Assembly (NCBI GenBank): GCA_016194585.1
Contig: JACQBG010000009.1
Coordinates: forward strand, 40,633 to 104,632
DNA from: Gemmatimonadota bacterium
Lineage (GTDB): Bacteria; Gemmatimonadota; Gemmatimonadetes; Gemmatimonadales; Gemmatimonadaceae
Length of the DNA: 64,000 nucleotides
Direction of reading: 5' to 3'
Shown here: piece by piece, positions 48,901 to 57,534 of the stretch
How positions within the stretch are numbered: position 1 is the first letter of the stretch
How the letters are laid out: each line of letters opens with the position of its first letter
Made by a program: the position numbers and the translations under genes
Notes under the pieces: model-generated
What the model was told of the DNA's origin: nothing
The model's input: only the letters and a program-made list of their open reading frames with translations
Database searches by the model: none

Positions 48901-49063
48901 CACCGGCGCGAGCACGCAGGACCTCCGCATCCTCGGCGAGCTGCGCACGGAAGTGCCCGCCGCGGTCGACGAGACCAACGCCCTCGTGTCGCGGTTCACC
49001 GCGTTCGTGAAGCAGCTGGCGGAGGCGGGGCTGTATCCCCCGATGCCGAAGCCGGTGAAGTGA
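45905..49063 (+). CDS. Large secreted VPS10/BNR-repeat protein (sortilin-like propeller)
   Basis: 1052 residues from GTG 45905, with GGAGG six bases before it and a signal peptide (SIIALTALALTLPFAA). Residues about 40-740 are a long propeller with BNR/Asp-box repeats: GGLWKTTNGG, GVYKSTDGGKSWKNM, GIYKTTDGGLTWAKV, GIWKSTDAGRTWTR and more. The remainder has a beta-sandwich domain and a helical region (residues 900-1040) with a coiled coil. This type is abundant in Gemmatimonadota and Bacteroidota and is often mislabelled glycosyl hydrolase; no glycosidase catalytic residues can be assigned. Confidence 0.85.
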   Translation: MPVRRSIIALTALALTLPFAARPQPKPASAADSAPPGGPFDRLHFRSIGPAVMSGRIDDFAVLERDPRIFYIAAATGGLWKTTNGGMSLTSVFDSSSMASIGAVTIPADDPNLVWVGTGENNNRQSSSWGDGVYKSTDGGKSWKNMGLRDSKQIARIVIDPVDHDVVYVAALGDLWKGGGDRGIYKTTDGGLTWAKVLDAGPDAGGTALVMDPTNDKTLYAATYQRRRASWGMNGGGPSSGIWKSTDAGRTWTRLSKGLPEGPMGRIGLEVWHKDPSVVFARVEHEKQGGVYRSDDAGVTWRKMGGTNMRPMYFGIIRVDPDNDLRVYLPATPLQLSDDGGKTFRSDGANTIHVDLHAMWVNPHDGDHMMIGGDGGVGITYDKGKHWMWLPHLPVGQFYHVGYDMQEPYNVCGGLQDNNSWCGPSATRSTFGIGNDAWLSVVGGDGFVSLIDPTNHRIVFSESQDGFMGRIDKVTNESKSIRPEAPASEKPYRWNWDTPMMLSHADPATVYVGANKLLKSTDRGHSWTAISPDLTTGLDRDTVELMGLKGKDIKIAKNDGVEAYASLFTIAESWVRAGVLWTGSDDGLVHVSKDGGANWTNVTPKIPGAPKFAYVSKVEPSRFAEGTVYVSFDAHRSGDYGTYLYTSTDFGASFKSIAANLPKGEVVRTVTEDQRNADVLYVGTETGLWVSIDRGRAWTRVRANLPTVPVYEITQHSRDNAMILATHGRAIWILDDMTPFQLAAKAQATGDFVYPGRPATLRLPTTDQERGFQGDMLFLGENPPMAAFVTYALKSKPDSVRIVITDAAGAKVRELKGDTAKATRPAAGLNLAKWDLRVEPLPEDKPATGGEGFGPGRDGPLVLPGDYTATVYANGKSVGATTVTVRADPESQISMADRRANFALQQELHALNGRLTAAVKAARQVNTQLAAIKKELADSTKVPASYRATLDSLGKQLAPLKKKFFIQDEGEEVEFTAELFRAVLPFKLGGVADNLSGFLTGASTQDLRILGELRTEVPAAVDETNALVSRFTAFVKQLAEAGLYPPMPKPVK

Positions 49064-49073
49064 GTGGATGGAC

Positions 49074-49103
49074 GTCACGGCGGGCGCCTCGGCCCGCCGT
49101 GAC
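49074..49103 (+). terminator. Terminator hairpin after the VPS10-like gene
   Basis: GTCACGGCGGGC (49074-49085) pairs with GCCCGCCGTGAC (49092-49103), 12 bp, loop GCCTCG. It starts 10 bases after the stop. Confidence 0.8.
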
Positions 49104-49180
49104 GCGTTCCAGCGAGACGGCGGACACACGCGCCGAACACCGAGTCGTGTGGAAGTGGATCCCCCCAACCGGAGTCGCAC

Positions 49181-49972
49181 ATGCCCCACCCGGTACGTGC
49201 ACTATCAGTGGTCGTGCTCTGCTGTACCATCGCCGCATGCGCCAAGACCCCCGAGCTGGCCGAGGTGAAGGGGCCGTGCGCCGATGTCTACAAGGGACAG
49301 GTGTGCACCTGGGCGAAGATGCAGGGTGCCGATCCCGTCGAGATGGGTGCCACGGTCGCGATGGCGAGCATCGAGAACGCCCCGTCGACCGAAGGGGAGA
49401 TGAAATGGCCGCCCGTCCCTGAGACGGTGCTCGACATCCCCGAAGCGGCGCGGCAAGGCAGCGGATTCACGCACTTCACGATGTACTGGGAGGCGAGCGG
49501 CCACGCGCCGGCGCCTTTCATGCAGCCGCACTTCGACTTCCACTTCTATCGGGTGCCGAACGCCGAGCGGATGGCGATCGACTGCGTCGACACGAGCAAG
49601 CCCGCGACGCTGCCCGCCGGCTACGAGCTGCACGACGAGCCGTTGCCGCCGGACATGGCGAAGATGATGGGCGTGAGCGCGCTCGTCGGCATCTGTGTGC
49701 CGGAGATGGGGATGCACGCGCTTCCCGCCGACGAGGTCGCGGGCAAGACGCCGTTCAGGGGCGACATGGTGATCGGCTACTTCAAGGCGAAGCCGGTGTT
49801 CATCGAGCCGATGATCACCAAGGCGATGCTGATGGAGAAGAAGTCGTTCGACCTGCCGATCGCGGCGGTGCCGGGGCTGACCGGGGTGCACCCGTCGAAG
49901 TTCCACGCGGAGTACGACGCGGCGCAGCAGAGTTACCGGTTCACCTTCTCCGGATTCACGCCGGCGACGTAA
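49181..49972 (+). CDS. Lipoprotein of unknown function with a His-rich HxDFHFY core
   Basis: 263 residues. Lipobox TIAAC gives lipidation at about residue 20. The mature protein contains THFTMYWEASGHAPAPFM and QPHFDFHFYRVP, a clustered set of His and aromatic residues that could bind a metal, four to five Cys, and a later beta region with FRGDMVIGYF. Its pattern resembles DUF5602/TTHB210-like proteins, a match I cannot verify. It stands alone between terminators. Confidence 0.65.
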   Translation: MPHPVRALSVVVLCCTIAACAKTPELAEVKGPCADVYKGQVCTWAKMQGADPVEMGATVAMASIENAPSTEGEMKWPPVPETVLDIPEAARQGSGFTHFTMYWEASGHAPAPFMQPHFDFHFYRVPNAERMAIDCVDTSKPATLPAGYELHDEPLPPDMAKMMGVSALVGICVPEMGMHALPADEVAGKTPFRGDMVIGYFKAKPVFIEPMITKAMLMEKKSFDLPIAAVPGLTGVHPSKFHAEYDAAQQSYRFTFSGFTPAT

Positions 49973-50027
49973 GCGGGCGGTGACGCGCGGCAGCGTACGC
50001 GCGGCAGCGTACGCGCCCAGGGTGCTC

Positions 50028-50066
50028 GACGCGGCCCTTCCGGCATTCCGCCGGAGGGGCCGCGTC
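50028..50066. terminator. Bidirectional terminator
   Basis: A 17-bp perfect stem, GACGCGGCCCTTCCGGC with GCCGGAGGGGCCGCGTC, loop ATTCC, overlapping the stop codon of the minus-strand phosphatase-type gene. Just upstream, GCGGCAGCGTACGC is tandemly duplicated (about 49986-50013). Confidence 0.85.
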
Positions 50067-51777
50067 ACGTCGCGGGGCGCAGCCGACCGAGTCCCACCGC
50101 GAGCAGGGCGAGCACGGGCGCCATGAACGCCACCGCCATCAGAGAGAGGGTGTCGAGGTAGAAGCCGAACCCCCAGAACACGTTCGGCACCTCCCAGTGC
50201 ATCACGACGCCGTACCGCGCGTGGGTGGCGAGCGCCGCGACGCCGAATGCGTACGCCGTGCCCGCGGCGACGCCGAGCCCGAGGCGCGCGAGCGCCAGTG
50301 CGCCGGCCCGCTCCGCTCCGCGAACGCGCCACCACGTCGCGGCGGCGACCCCCACCGCGCCGCAGGCGACGGCGAGCGCCATCGCGCGGCCGAAGAAGGC
50401 CGGGAGCCGCTCCTCGGCGTTGACGTCGCTGAACGAATAGCCAAGGCCAGCGGCGCGGAAGAACACGCCGTACACGGCGAGGGCGACCACCGTGCCGAGC
50501 GCGGCGTGGCCGATCTCCGAGCCGCTCACCGCGCCGGCTCGCCAGGCGACGGCGAGGAGCCCGAGCGGGAGGAGGGCGAGCGCCGCGGCGAGCGGCACGC
50601 GCGAACTCCGCTCCCGCGCTTCGCGCGCCGCGCGCCACCGTGCGACAGCCGCGTCGAGATGCGCGATATGCGCCGAGTCGGTCATCGGCGGAATCGTGAC
50701 GACATCGTCCGGATCGGGTGGTGGCGCGTCGGTGCGGCCGATCACGTGGTAGAGCCGCGCGTACGAGCGGCCGCGCTGCGCCGCGAGCGCGCGCCAGGCC
50801 TCGGCGCGCTCGGCGGGGGAGAGCGTGAGCGCGTCGAGCAGCGGCTTCCCCTCGGCCATCGCGGGGATCTCGACGCCGAGCAGCACGGCGAGGGTCGGCG
50901 CGACGTCGATCTGCTCACCACGTGCGCGCGCGCCCGCGACGATCCCGCGGCCCGCCATCACCCAGGGGATGTCGAGCACTTCGGGTTCGGAGCCTCCATG
51001 CCCGCCCACGTCGAGGTGCCCGTGGTCGGCGGTGACGACCAGCGCGTCCTGCGAGAGGTCGAGCGTCGCCGCGATGGCGCGGATCTCGCCGTCGGCGAGA
51101 CGCGCGGCGCGCCGGTACTCGTCGGAGTTCGCCCCCCAGGCGTGCGCGGCCTCGTCGGTGATGGAGAGGTCGATCTGCATGAAGTTGGGGCGGTCGCGCA
51201 CGAGCATCGTGCGCGCGCTCGCGGCCGCGTCGTGCAGTTCGCGCTCATAGGCGGAGAAGTCCGGCGCGCCGGGGCCACCATGGTGCGGATAGGCGAGCAC
51301 CACGGAGAGGTGTCCGGTGCCGAACAGCGTATGCGTGGCGGCGCCGGCGGCCAGCGCGCCCGTCATCCCCGCGCGGTGCAGGGCGTCGAACAGATGCCCG
51401 ACGGCGACCGGCCGCGGAGAGAAGTTCGTCATCTGTCCGTGCACTTCCTGCCAAGCGCCCGTGAGGAGCGTGGCGCGTCCGGGGAGCGACAGCGAGGGCG
51501 TGCCCGCGTGGGAGTGGATGTCCGCGCCGATGGCGCGCAGCGAGTCGAGGAAGGGGAGGCCGCGCGACGCATCGTCGCGCAGGCCGTCGACGAGCACCAG
51601 CACGACGTGCCGCGTCTGCGCGGTACGCGGCCGCGCCTGGGCGAGCCCGTTGTCGAGGGCGTAGGGCGAGTCGTATCGCGTGAGGGCGTCCCACGCGCGC
51701 GCGGCGGCGCGCCGCGCCCAGAGACCGGTCGCGACCAGGGCGCAGCAGAGGAGCAGGGGGAGCGCGACTTTTCTCAT
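50065..51777 (-). CDS. Membrane-anchored alkaline-phosphatase-superfamily protein
   Basis: 570 residues from ATG 51777. An N-terminal helix anchors a periplasmic sulfatase/phosphodiesterase-like domain (about 45-380): metal and nucleophile site VLVLVDGLRDD, then SLSLPGRATLLTGAW with Thr or Ser nucleophile, and the metal ligands in VVTADHGHLDVGGHGGSE. Five or six membrane helices fill the C-terminus (410-565). This architecture is close to GPI ethanolamine-phosphate transferases and related lipid- or glycan-modifying phosphotransferases. Substrate unknown. Confidence 0.82.
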   Translation of the reverse strand: MRKVALPLLLCCALVATGLWARRAAARAWDALTRYDSPYALDNGLAQARPRTAQTRHVVLVLVDGLRDDASRGLPFLDSLRAIGADIHSHAGTPSLSLPGRATLLTGAWQEVHGQMTNFSPRPVAVGHLFDALHRAGMTGALAAGAATHTLFGTGHLSVVLAYPHHGGPGAPDFSAYERELHDAAASARTMLVRDRPNFMQIDLSITDEAAHAWGANSDEYRRAARLADGEIRAIAATLDLSQDALVVTADHGHLDVGGHGGSEPEVLDIPWVMAGRGIVAGARARGEQIDVAPTLAVLLGVEIPAMAEGKPLLDALTLSPAERAEAWRALAAQRGRSYARLYHVIGRTDAPPPDPDDVVTIPPMTDSAHIAHLDAAVARWRAAREARERSSRVPLAAALALLPLGLLAVAWRAGAVSGSEIGHAALGTVVALAVYGVFFRAAGLGYSFSDVNAEERLPAFFGRAMALAVACGAVGVAAATWWRVRGAERAGALALARLGLGVAAGTAYAFGVAALATHARYGVVMHWEVPNVFWGFGFYLDTLSLMAVAFMAPVLALLAVGLGRLRPAT

Positions 51778-51924
51778 CGTCGTGGCGTGGCGGTGATGGG
51801 ACGTCACCGCATGATGCGCCGTGGGCGCGTCCGAAGGCAACCCGGGCGAAGGCCCGCCGCGCGGCGTCTTGCGCATGGCTTCTCGTCGCGGCGACGTCAG
51901 CCTACTGAGCGGCTGACGCGCCCT

Positions 51925-53142
51925 TCACTCGAAGCGCAGTGCCTCGATCGGGTCGAGCCGCGCCGCGCGCATCGCCGGCCACACGCCGAACAGCACGCCG
52001 ATCGCGCCCGAGAAGGTAACGGCGATGCCGATCGCGTCGAGGCCGACGCTCGTCGTCCAGCCGAACCAGCGCTGGAAGCCGAGCGCGCTGCCGACGCCCG
52101 TCGCCGCGCCGAGCAGGCCGCCGAGCACGCACAGGACGACCGCCTCCGTGAGGAACTGCGTCAGGATGATCCGGCGCGTCGCGCCCAGTGCCTTGCGGAT
52201 CCCGATCTCCCGGGTGCGCTCGGTGACGACGACGAGCATGATGTTCATGATGCCGATGCCGCCGACCAGCAGCGACACCGCGGCGATGCCACCCAGCAGG
52301 ATCCGGAACGTGTTCGTCGTCTCGCCGAGCGTGGTCAGGAACTCCTCCGACGACCGGATGCGGAAATCGTCGGGCTTGTCCTCCCGGATGTGGTGCGCCT
52401 TGCGGAGCAGCTGCTCGGTCTCGACGAGCGCCTGCTTCACATGCTGCTCGTCGGCGGCCGTGACGAACAGGTCGTTGAGGTACGGCGTGCCGAACAGCCG
52501 GAACCGTCCGGTCTCGAACGGGATGACGATCTGGCCGTCCGGCTCGCCGAAGCCGCCTTGAGCGCCCTTCGACTTGAGCACGCCCACGATCTCGAACTGG
52601 AAGCCGCCGATCCGGATGAAGTCGCCGATCACCGCGTCGGCGGACGGCATGTTGAGGTTGGCGATCACGTCACCGCCGAGGACGGCGACCCGCTTGCGGG
52701 CCGCGTCCTCACGCGCCGTGAACATGCGGCCGACGTCGATCTCGTACCGCCGCACCTGCAGGAAGTTGGCGGCGGCCCCGGTGACCTGGGTGTTCGTGTT
52801 CTGGTTGTGCCACACGATCTGGACGTTCCGGTCCTGCTGCGGCTCGATGAGGTCGAGCAGCGTGGAGCGCTCGGCGAGGTACTGCGCGTCCTTCTCCGTC
52901 AGGCGGACCGGGTTCGCGACGGCGACGCCACCCTGGGAGACGCGCGCGCCGTCGATCTGGAGCAGCGTCGTGCCCAGCGACGCGATGCGGTCCTGCACCC
53001 GGCGCTGCGCGCCGTTCCCCAGCGCGGTCATCGCGATCACGGCGCCGACGCCGATCACGATGCCGAGCATCGTGAGGAGCGATCGCATCAAGTTGAGGCG
53101 GAGCGAGTCGAGTGCGACCCGCAGGGTCTCGCCAAACTGCAT
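51925..53142 (-). CDS. MacB/FtsX-type ABC transporter permease
   Basis: 405 residues. N-terminal helix SLLTMLGIVIGVGAVIAMTA, a large periplasmic MacB_PCD domain (about 45-275), then three helices of the FtsX domain (LLVGGIGIMNIMLVVVTERTREIGIRKALGA). Such permeases use ATP hydrolysis to push substrates from the periplasm through TolC-like channels. Neither the MacB ATPase nor a membrane-fusion partner is adjacent, so the ATPase must be elsewhere. Confidence 0.92.
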   Translation of the reverse strand: MQFGETLRVALDSLRLNLMRSLLTMLGIVIGVGAVIAMTALGNGAQRRVQDRIASLGTTLLQIDGARVSQGGVAVANPVRLTEKDAQYLAERSTLLDLIEPQQDRNVQIVWHNQNTNTQVTGAAANFLQVRRYEIDVGRMFTAREDAARKRVAVLGGDVIANLNMPSADAVIGDFIRIGGFQFEIVGVLKSKGAQGGFGEPDGQIVIPFETGRFRLFGTPYLNDLFVTAADEQHVKQALVETEQLLRKAHHIREDKPDDFRIRSSEEFLTTLGETTNTFRILLGGIAAVSLLVGGIGIMNIMLVVVTERTREIGIRKALGATRRIILTQFLTEAVVLCVLGGLLGAATGVGSALGFQRWFGWTTSVGLDAIGIAVTFSGAIGVLFGVWPAMRAARLDPIEALRFE

Positions 53143-53396
53143 GCCAGTGAGTGGAGGGGGGGATGGTCGTCGCGGCGTGGTTGCGCGCCATCCAATCGTA
53201 GCCGTCGCACCTGTCACGGCGATGACACCACCGTCAGTGTCGCACTCGCGCGAGGGGTTACGAGCCCGCGCGCGACTGAAGCGATGCCGCCGACACGATA
53301 TCAGCGTCCCCCTGACGGACGGCGCGCCGCCCGCATCACAACATCGAACACGCGCTTTCCGGGCGCGCGTTCATCCGATCGTGGGGACCGCACCAT

Positions 53397-53684
53397 ATGC
53401 CGAACCAGTCCGATCTTGGCCCGTTCTGCCAGAGCTGCGCGATGCCGATGACCCGCCCGGAGGATTTCGGCACCGACGAGACCGGTTGCCGCGTGAACGA
53501 CTATTGCCACTACTGCTTCGCCGCCGGCTCCTTCACCGAGCCGCGCGTCACGATGCAGCAGATGCTCAACCGGTGCGTCGCCATCCTCGCCCGGCAGCAG
53601 CACATGCCCGAGGAAGAGGCGCACGCCGTGCTCTCGGACGTCCTGCCGGGACTCAAGCGGTGGCGGCAGCCGGCCGTCAGGTAG
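53397..53684 (+). CDS. Small putative zinc-ribbon protein
   Basis: 95 residues. FCQSCAMPMTRPEDFGTDE and CRVNDYCHYCFAAGSF place four or five Cys as in the putative zinc-ribbon family (PF12674-like), followed by a helical tail (TMQQMLNRCVAILARQQHM). These are widespread small cytosolic proteins of unproven function, some next to AraC regulators. The leader is A/T-poor with no clear promoter. Confidence 0.82.
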   Translation: MPNQSDLGPFCQSCAMPMTRPEDFGTDETGCRVNDYCHYCFAAGSFTEPRVTMQQMLNRCVAILARQQHMPEEEAHAVLSDVLPGLKRWRQPAVR

Positions 53685-53689
53685 GCTTC

Positions 53690-53718
53690 GGCGTGCGGCG
53701 GGCCATCCGCCGCACGCC
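53690..53718. terminator. Bidirectional terminator
   Basis: GGCGTGCGGCGG (53690-53701) pairs with CCGCCGCACGCC (53707-53718), loop GCCAT. It fills the gap between the convergent zinc-ribbon gene and the molybdenum hydroxylase gene. Confidence 0.85.
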
Positions 53719-53729
53719 TCTTCGTCACG

Positions 53730-55952
53730 TCAGCCCGCCAGTTGGTTGCCGATCGGCAGCGACCGGATGCGCTTCCCCGTCACCGTGAAGATCGCGTTGC
53801 ACAGCGCGGGGATGACCGGCGGCAGCGCCGGCTCGCCGAGTCCCGTGACCGGGTTGTCCGTGATGAGGAAGAACACCTCCACCGGAGGCGCCTTGTCCAT
53901 GCGGACGAGCGGGTAGGCGTCGAAATTGTTCTGCATCACGCGTCCGGCGCTGATCGTGATCTCCTGGCCCAGTGCCTCGCTGATGCCGTCGATCGCCGCG
54001 CCCTGACCCTGGTTCTCGGCGCCGCTCTGGTTCACGATCTGCCGGCCGATGTCGCCGGCGACCCACACCTTGTCGATCTTGAGCGCGCCCTTCGCGCCCA
54101 CCGTCGCCTGCACGACCTCGGCGAAATAGCCGCGATGCGAGAAATGGAAGGCGACCCCCATCCCCGTGCCCTTCGGCAGCTTCTTGCCCCATCCCGACTT
54201 CTCACGGACGAGTTCGAGCACCCCCTTCATCCGCTCCGGGTCCATGATCCCCTGGTCTGCGGGACCCGTCGCCGGCAGGAGCGGCTGGCTGAGGAGGTCG
54301 AGGCGGAACTGCAGCGGATCCTTGCCCGCCGCGTGCGCGAGTTCATCGATGAACGACTGGATGACGAAGGCGAGGCCGTTGCTCCCCGGCGCGCGCAGCG
54401 CGCCCGTCGGCACACCATGCGGGAGCGCCGACGTCTCGAGCGCGTAGTGCGGGATGAACCGGGCGGGGAACTGGTTCGCCGCGACGTTGTCCATGATGAA
54501 GTGATTGCGCCACGCGACGAGCCGGCCATTCGCATCCACGCCACCCTTGAGCCAGAAATATCCGGCTTGCCGGTAGTGGTCGTGATGCATGTCGTCTTCG
54601 CGCGTCCAGAGCAGCTTCACCGGCATGCCGGCCTGCCGCGCGATCCACGCCGCTTCGACCATGTAATCGTTCTTGAGCCGGCGGCCGAAACCGCCGCCGA
54701 TGCGCGTCATGTGGATCGTGATGTCGTCCTCGGCGATCCCCATCGTCTTCGACACGAGCTGGCGGCCCGGCTGCGGCATCTGCGTGGGCGCCCAGATCTC
54801 CAGCTTGCCATCCTTGAAATGGGCGGTGCAGTTCTGCGGTTCGAGCGTCGCGTGCGAGATGAACGGGTAGAAGTAGGCGCCCTCGGCCGTCGCGGCGGCC
54901 CCCTTCATCGCCCCTTCGAAGTCGCCGTCGCGCCGCACGACCTTCTCCGGCGGGAGCGCCGACAGTTCGAGGGCGCGCTTCGCGTACCCTTCGCTGCTCT
55001 GCGTGGCCGTCGGGCCTTCGTTCCACTGCACCTGCAGTTGGTTGCGCGCGGTGCGCGCGTTCCACCACGTATCGGCGACGATCGCGACGCCGCTCAGCAG
55101 GCCGTCGAGCGCCGCGCCACCGTCGACGACGAACGCCGCCTTCACCCCCGGCATCGACTTGATGCGATCGAGGTTGGCACTCACGACCTTGCCGCCGAAC
55201 ACCGGACACTTCTCGAACACGGCGTGCGCCATGCCGGGCACGACCACGTCGATGCCGAACAGCGGCTTGCCGGTGACGATGCGCTTGTCGTCCACCTGCG
55301 GCACGCGCGTGCCGAGGAGGCGGAACGACTTCGGATCCTTGAGCGCCACCGGCGTGCCGTCGGCCGCCGTCGCGACCTCGGCCGTTCCACCGGCCGCCTT
55401 CGGCAGCGCGGGAGGCGTGATCGTCGCGACGGCGCCGAGCAACTTGCCGTACGCGAGAGAGCGCTTGGTCGACGCGTGCCGTACCGTGCCGTGCGAGGTC
55501 GTGCACTCGCCTGCGGGGACGCCCCACGTCTTCGCCGCGGCGGCGATGAGCATCCAGCGGGCCGCCGCGCCCACGCCGCGCATCGCCTCGTAGTTCATCG
55601 GCGTCGAGAGACTGCCGCCGGCGAACTGCACGCCGTACTTCCGCTGGTCGCTGATCGCCTGCTCGACGGTCACCATCTTCCAGTCGACGTCGAGTTCCTC
55701 GGCGATGACCATGGGCAGCGAGGTCTTGATCCCCTGGCCGACCTCGGGATTCTTCCCGATGATCGTGACCTTGCCGTCCGGGGTGATCTTGATGAAGGGG
55801 TTGAACGTGTAGCCGTCCGGCGACGCATCCGGCGACGCATCCGGCGACATCGCGTTCAGGGTGCGGACATACGAGCCGAAGAGCATCCCGCCCCCGGCGA
55901 TGGCGACCACGCGCAGGAAGGCGCGGCGGTCCACGGTCACGCTCGTCGTCAT
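53730..55952 (-). CDS. Molybdopterin-binding subunit of an IorB-type molybdenum hydroxylase
   Basis: 740 residues. A Tat signal ([20 protein letters not shown]) sends it to the periplasm with the folded cofactor. After a short TSPDASPD-type repeat come the hydroxylase domains: [20 protein letters not shown], a MoCo-contact loop [21 protein letters not shown] [15 protein letters not shown], and the catalytic Glu in [13 protein letters not shown]. This is the isoquinoline 1-oxidoreductase/aldehyde-oxidising branch of the xanthine dehydrogenase family. It overlaps the Fe-S subunit gene by four bases. Substrate unknown. Confidence 0.92.
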   Translation of the reverse strand: MTTSVTVDRRAFLRVVAIAGGGMLFGSYVRTLNAMSPDASPDASPDGYTFNPFIKITPDGKVTIIGKNPEVGQGIKTSLPMVIAEELDVDWKMVTVEQAISDQRKYGVQFAGGSLSTPMNYEAMRGVGAAARWMLIAAAAKTWGVPAGECTTSHGTVRHASTKRSLAYGKLLGAVATITPPALPKAAGGTAEVATAADGTPVALKDPKSFRLLGTRVPQVDDKRIVTGKPLFGIDVVVPGMAHAVFEKCPVFGGKVVSANLDRIKSMPGVKAAFVVDGGAALDGLLSGVAIVADTWWNARTARNQLQVQWNEGPTATQSSEGYAKRALELSALPPEKVVRRDGDFEGAMKGAAATAEGAYFYPFISHATLEPQNCTAHFKDGKLEIWAPTQMPQPGRQLVSKTMGIAEDDITIHMTRIGGGFGRRLKNDYMVEAAWIARQAGMPVKLLWTREDDMHHDHYRQAGYFWLKGGVDANGRLVAWRNHFIMDNVAANQFPARFIPHYALETSALPHGVPTGALRAPGSNGLAFVIQSFIDELAHAAGKDPLQFRLDLLSQPLLPATGPADQGIMDPERMKGVLELVREKSGWGKKLPKGTGMGVAFHFSHRGYFAEVVQATVGAKGALKIDKVWVAGDIGRQIVNQSGAENQGQGAAIDGISEALGQEITISAGRVMQNNFDAYPLVRMDKAPPVEVFFLITDNPVTGLGEPALPPVIPALCNAIFTVTGKRIRSLPIGNQLAG

Positions 55953-56461
55953 CGGGTGGCCTCCATCTGCTCGTCGTCGGTGGCGCCATGCGCCTTCGTG
56001 GCCGGGGCGCCGCCGAGGGCGGCCGCGCGATGCACCGCCTTGCGGATGCGGTTGTACGTGCCGCACCGGCAGATGTTGGTCATCGCCGCGTCGATGTCGG
56101 CGTCGGACGGGTTCTTCTTCTGCGCGACGAGCGAGGCGGCGACCATGATCTGCCCCGCCTGGCAGTAGCCGCATTGCGGTACGTCGATCTCCTGCCAGGC
56201 CTGCTGCACGGGGTGCGTGCCGTCCGCCGAGAGCCCCTCGATGGTCGTGATCTCCATCCCCTGCATCGAGGAGATGGGCATGGAGCAGGAGCGGACGGGC
56301 ACTCCCTTGAGGTGCACTGTGCACGCGCCACACTGCGCGATGCCGCACCCGTACTTGGTGCCCTTGAGGTCGAGGACGTCGCGCAGCACCCAGAGCAGCG
56401 GCATGTCGGGAGGGACGTCGACGGTGACGGACTTTCCGTTGACCTTGAGCGAGAACGACAT
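55949..56461 (-). CDS. (2Fe-2S) subunit of the IorAB-type hydroxylase
   Basis: 170 residues. Plant-type [2Fe-2S] site at residues 36-60 ([13 protein letters not shown] and RSCSMP) and the xanthine-dehydrogenase-type second site with CGYCQAGQ and [11 protein letters not shown]. It carries electrons from the molybdenum subunit to a cytochrome. It has no signal peptide and is probably co-exported on the Tat signal of its partner. A cytochrome subunit is not adjacent. Confidence 0.94.
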   Translation of the reverse strand: MSFSLKVNGKSVTVDVPPDMPLLWVLRDVLDLKGTKYGCGIAQCGACTVHLKGVPVRSCSMPISSMQGMEITTIEGLSADGTHPVQQAWQEIDVPQCGYCQAGQIMVAASLVAQKKNPSDADIDAAMTNICRCGTYNRIRKAVHRAAALGGAPATKAHGATDDEQMEATR

Positions 56462-56693
56462 GGGGAGATGCTCCCGAGGGGGTGAGCGGCCACGAGCGCC
56501 TCGGCAGAGCGGCCAAGGCGCGGCGGAATGAAGTTGTCTGGACCGCGTCACCCCCGCCAGCCGGGCGCGACGGGCGCGCGAGGCGCCGGCGTCGCCGTGA
56601 CTGGCCCCGGGGCGCGCGTCGTCATATCTATATACACTGTCTAGTAACCTTGCCTGCCGCCGCGCGGGCGGATGAATGCGCTCCAGGAGCCCG

Positions 56694-57320
56694 ATGATGC
56701 GCAAGTTGTGGCCGCTGATGCTGCTCGTCTTCACCAGCGCCTGTCTGTCCGATACGAGCCCGAATCCGACCGGGACGAGCTCGTCCGGCGCGACGCTCAC
56801 CGTCACGCCGCCGACGAGCACGCTCGTCGTCGGCCAGTCGGTGCAGTATGCGGCGACGCTCTCGAGTGGGAGCAGTTCGGCGACCGTGGCCTGGACCGTG
56901 AGCAACCCCGCCGTGGCGACGGTCTCGTCGACCGGATTGGTGACGGCCAAGAGCGCCGGCACGGCCACGCTGACGGCGTGGGTGGGCTCGCTCACCAAGG
57001 ATCTCGCGATCACGGTCGCCAACGGCGCGGCGGACCAGGTCACGGTGTGTGATCGCTCGCAAAGCGGATGCGCGTCGTCCGCCGTGGTGCAGCTCAACAG
57101 CACCGCCGTCGAAGTGCGAGCCACGGCGTTCAACGCCTATGGCGCCGACATCACCAGCAGCTGCGTCTTCCAGTGGACGCCGCTGGTGCAGAATCTCGTC
57201 TCCGTCCAGACCTCGTCCGACGCGTCGAAGCGCGATGCGCTCATCACGCGTGTCGGGACGGGGAGCGTGTCCGTGATCGTGACCTGCGGGTCGGCCATCG
57301 GCGTCTTCACGGTCAACTGA
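56694..57320 (+). CDS. Lipoprotein with bacterial Ig-like (BIG2) domain
   Basis: 208 residues from ATG 56694 (AGGAG upstream). Lipobox TSAC at about residues 14-17. Residues about 33-115 are a BIG2 domain ([20 protein letters not shown] to [20 protein letters not shown]); the rest is another beta domain with two Cys pairs. Surface or periplasmic, function unknown. An AT-rich patch at 56620-56650 (CATATCTATATACACT) is a likely promoter region. Confidence 0.8.
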   Translation: MMRKLWPLMLLVFTSACLSDTSPNPTGTSSSGATLTVTPPTSTLVVGQSVQYAATLSSGSSSATVAWTVSNPAVATVSSTGLVTAKSAGTATLTAWVGSLTKDLAITVANGAADQVTVCDRSQSGCASSAVVQLNSTAVEVRATAFNAYGADITSSCVFQWTPLVQNLVSVQTSSDASKRDALITRVGTGSVSVIVTCGSAIGVFTVN

Positions 57321-57324
57321 ACGG

Positions 57325-57352
57325 CGCGCCCCCCCCCCGGGGGGGGGGCGCG
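57325..57352. repeat. CGCG-C10-G10-CGCG palindrome
   Basis: A perfect 28-bp palindrome whose centre is ten C followed by ten G, five bases after a lipoprotein stop. Such homopolymer runs slip in replication, so its length may vary, and it is also a sequencing hazard. A normal intrinsic terminator follows seven bases later. Confidence 0.9.
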
Positions 57353-57358
57353 GACGAC

Positions 57359-57395
57359 GAGCGCCCTCCCCGGGAATCGGGGAGGGCGCTCTTTT
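57359..57395 (+). terminator. Intrinsic terminator after the BIG2 lipoprotein
   Basis: GAGCGCCCTCCCC (57359-57371) pairs with GGGGAGGGCGCTC (57379-57391), a 13-bp stem, followed by TTTT. A textbook rho-independent signal. Confidence 0.9.
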
Positions 57396-57429
57396 CGGTC
57401 CATGCTTGTCCATCTATGGAGGACGCGGC

Positions 57430-57522
57430 ATGCCGATCCGGCCGCTGGCCGCGCCGCTGGCCGCGCCGGGGGCCGCGCCGGGGGGCGCGCCGGGGGGCGC
57501 GCGCCGGAGCGGCGCGCAGTAG
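57430..57522 (+). CDS. Possible 30-residue leader peptide made of a tetrapeptide repeat
   Basis: An ATG with a perfect GGAGG seven bases upstream (57418-57422) opens 30 codons: MPIR, then PLAA twice, PGAA, PGGA twice, then RRSGAQ and TAG. The codons coincide with a 12-bp tandem DNA repeat, five copies at 57442-57501. It stops 12 bases before the ATG of the histidine kinase gene, whose first codons (ATGCCGATC) are the same as its own. It could be a translated leader controlling the kinase, or chance coding of a GC repeat. Confidence 0.35.
   Translation: MPIRPLAAPLAAPGAAPGGAPGGARRSGAQ
57442..57501 (+). repeat. Five tandem copies of a 12-bp GC repeat
   Basis: Units: CCGCTGGCCGCG twice, CCGGGGGCCGCG once, CCGGGGGGCGCG twice. 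The unit length is a multiple of three, so changes in copy number would keep the overlapping small frame open. Confidence 0.9.
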
Positions 57523-57534
57523 TATCACGGGGAC

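Noticed and set aside
45215..49189. A 1324-residue open frame on the minus strand
   Set aside because: It lies antisense to cspA and the VPS10-like gene, is Arg/His-rich with no domain, and is the expected shadow of GC-rich coding DNA.
50197..53451. A 1084-residue open frame on the plus strand
   Set aside because: It runs antisense through two well-supported genes (phosphatase-type protein and MacB permease) and has only Arg/Glu/His-rich low-complexity sequence.
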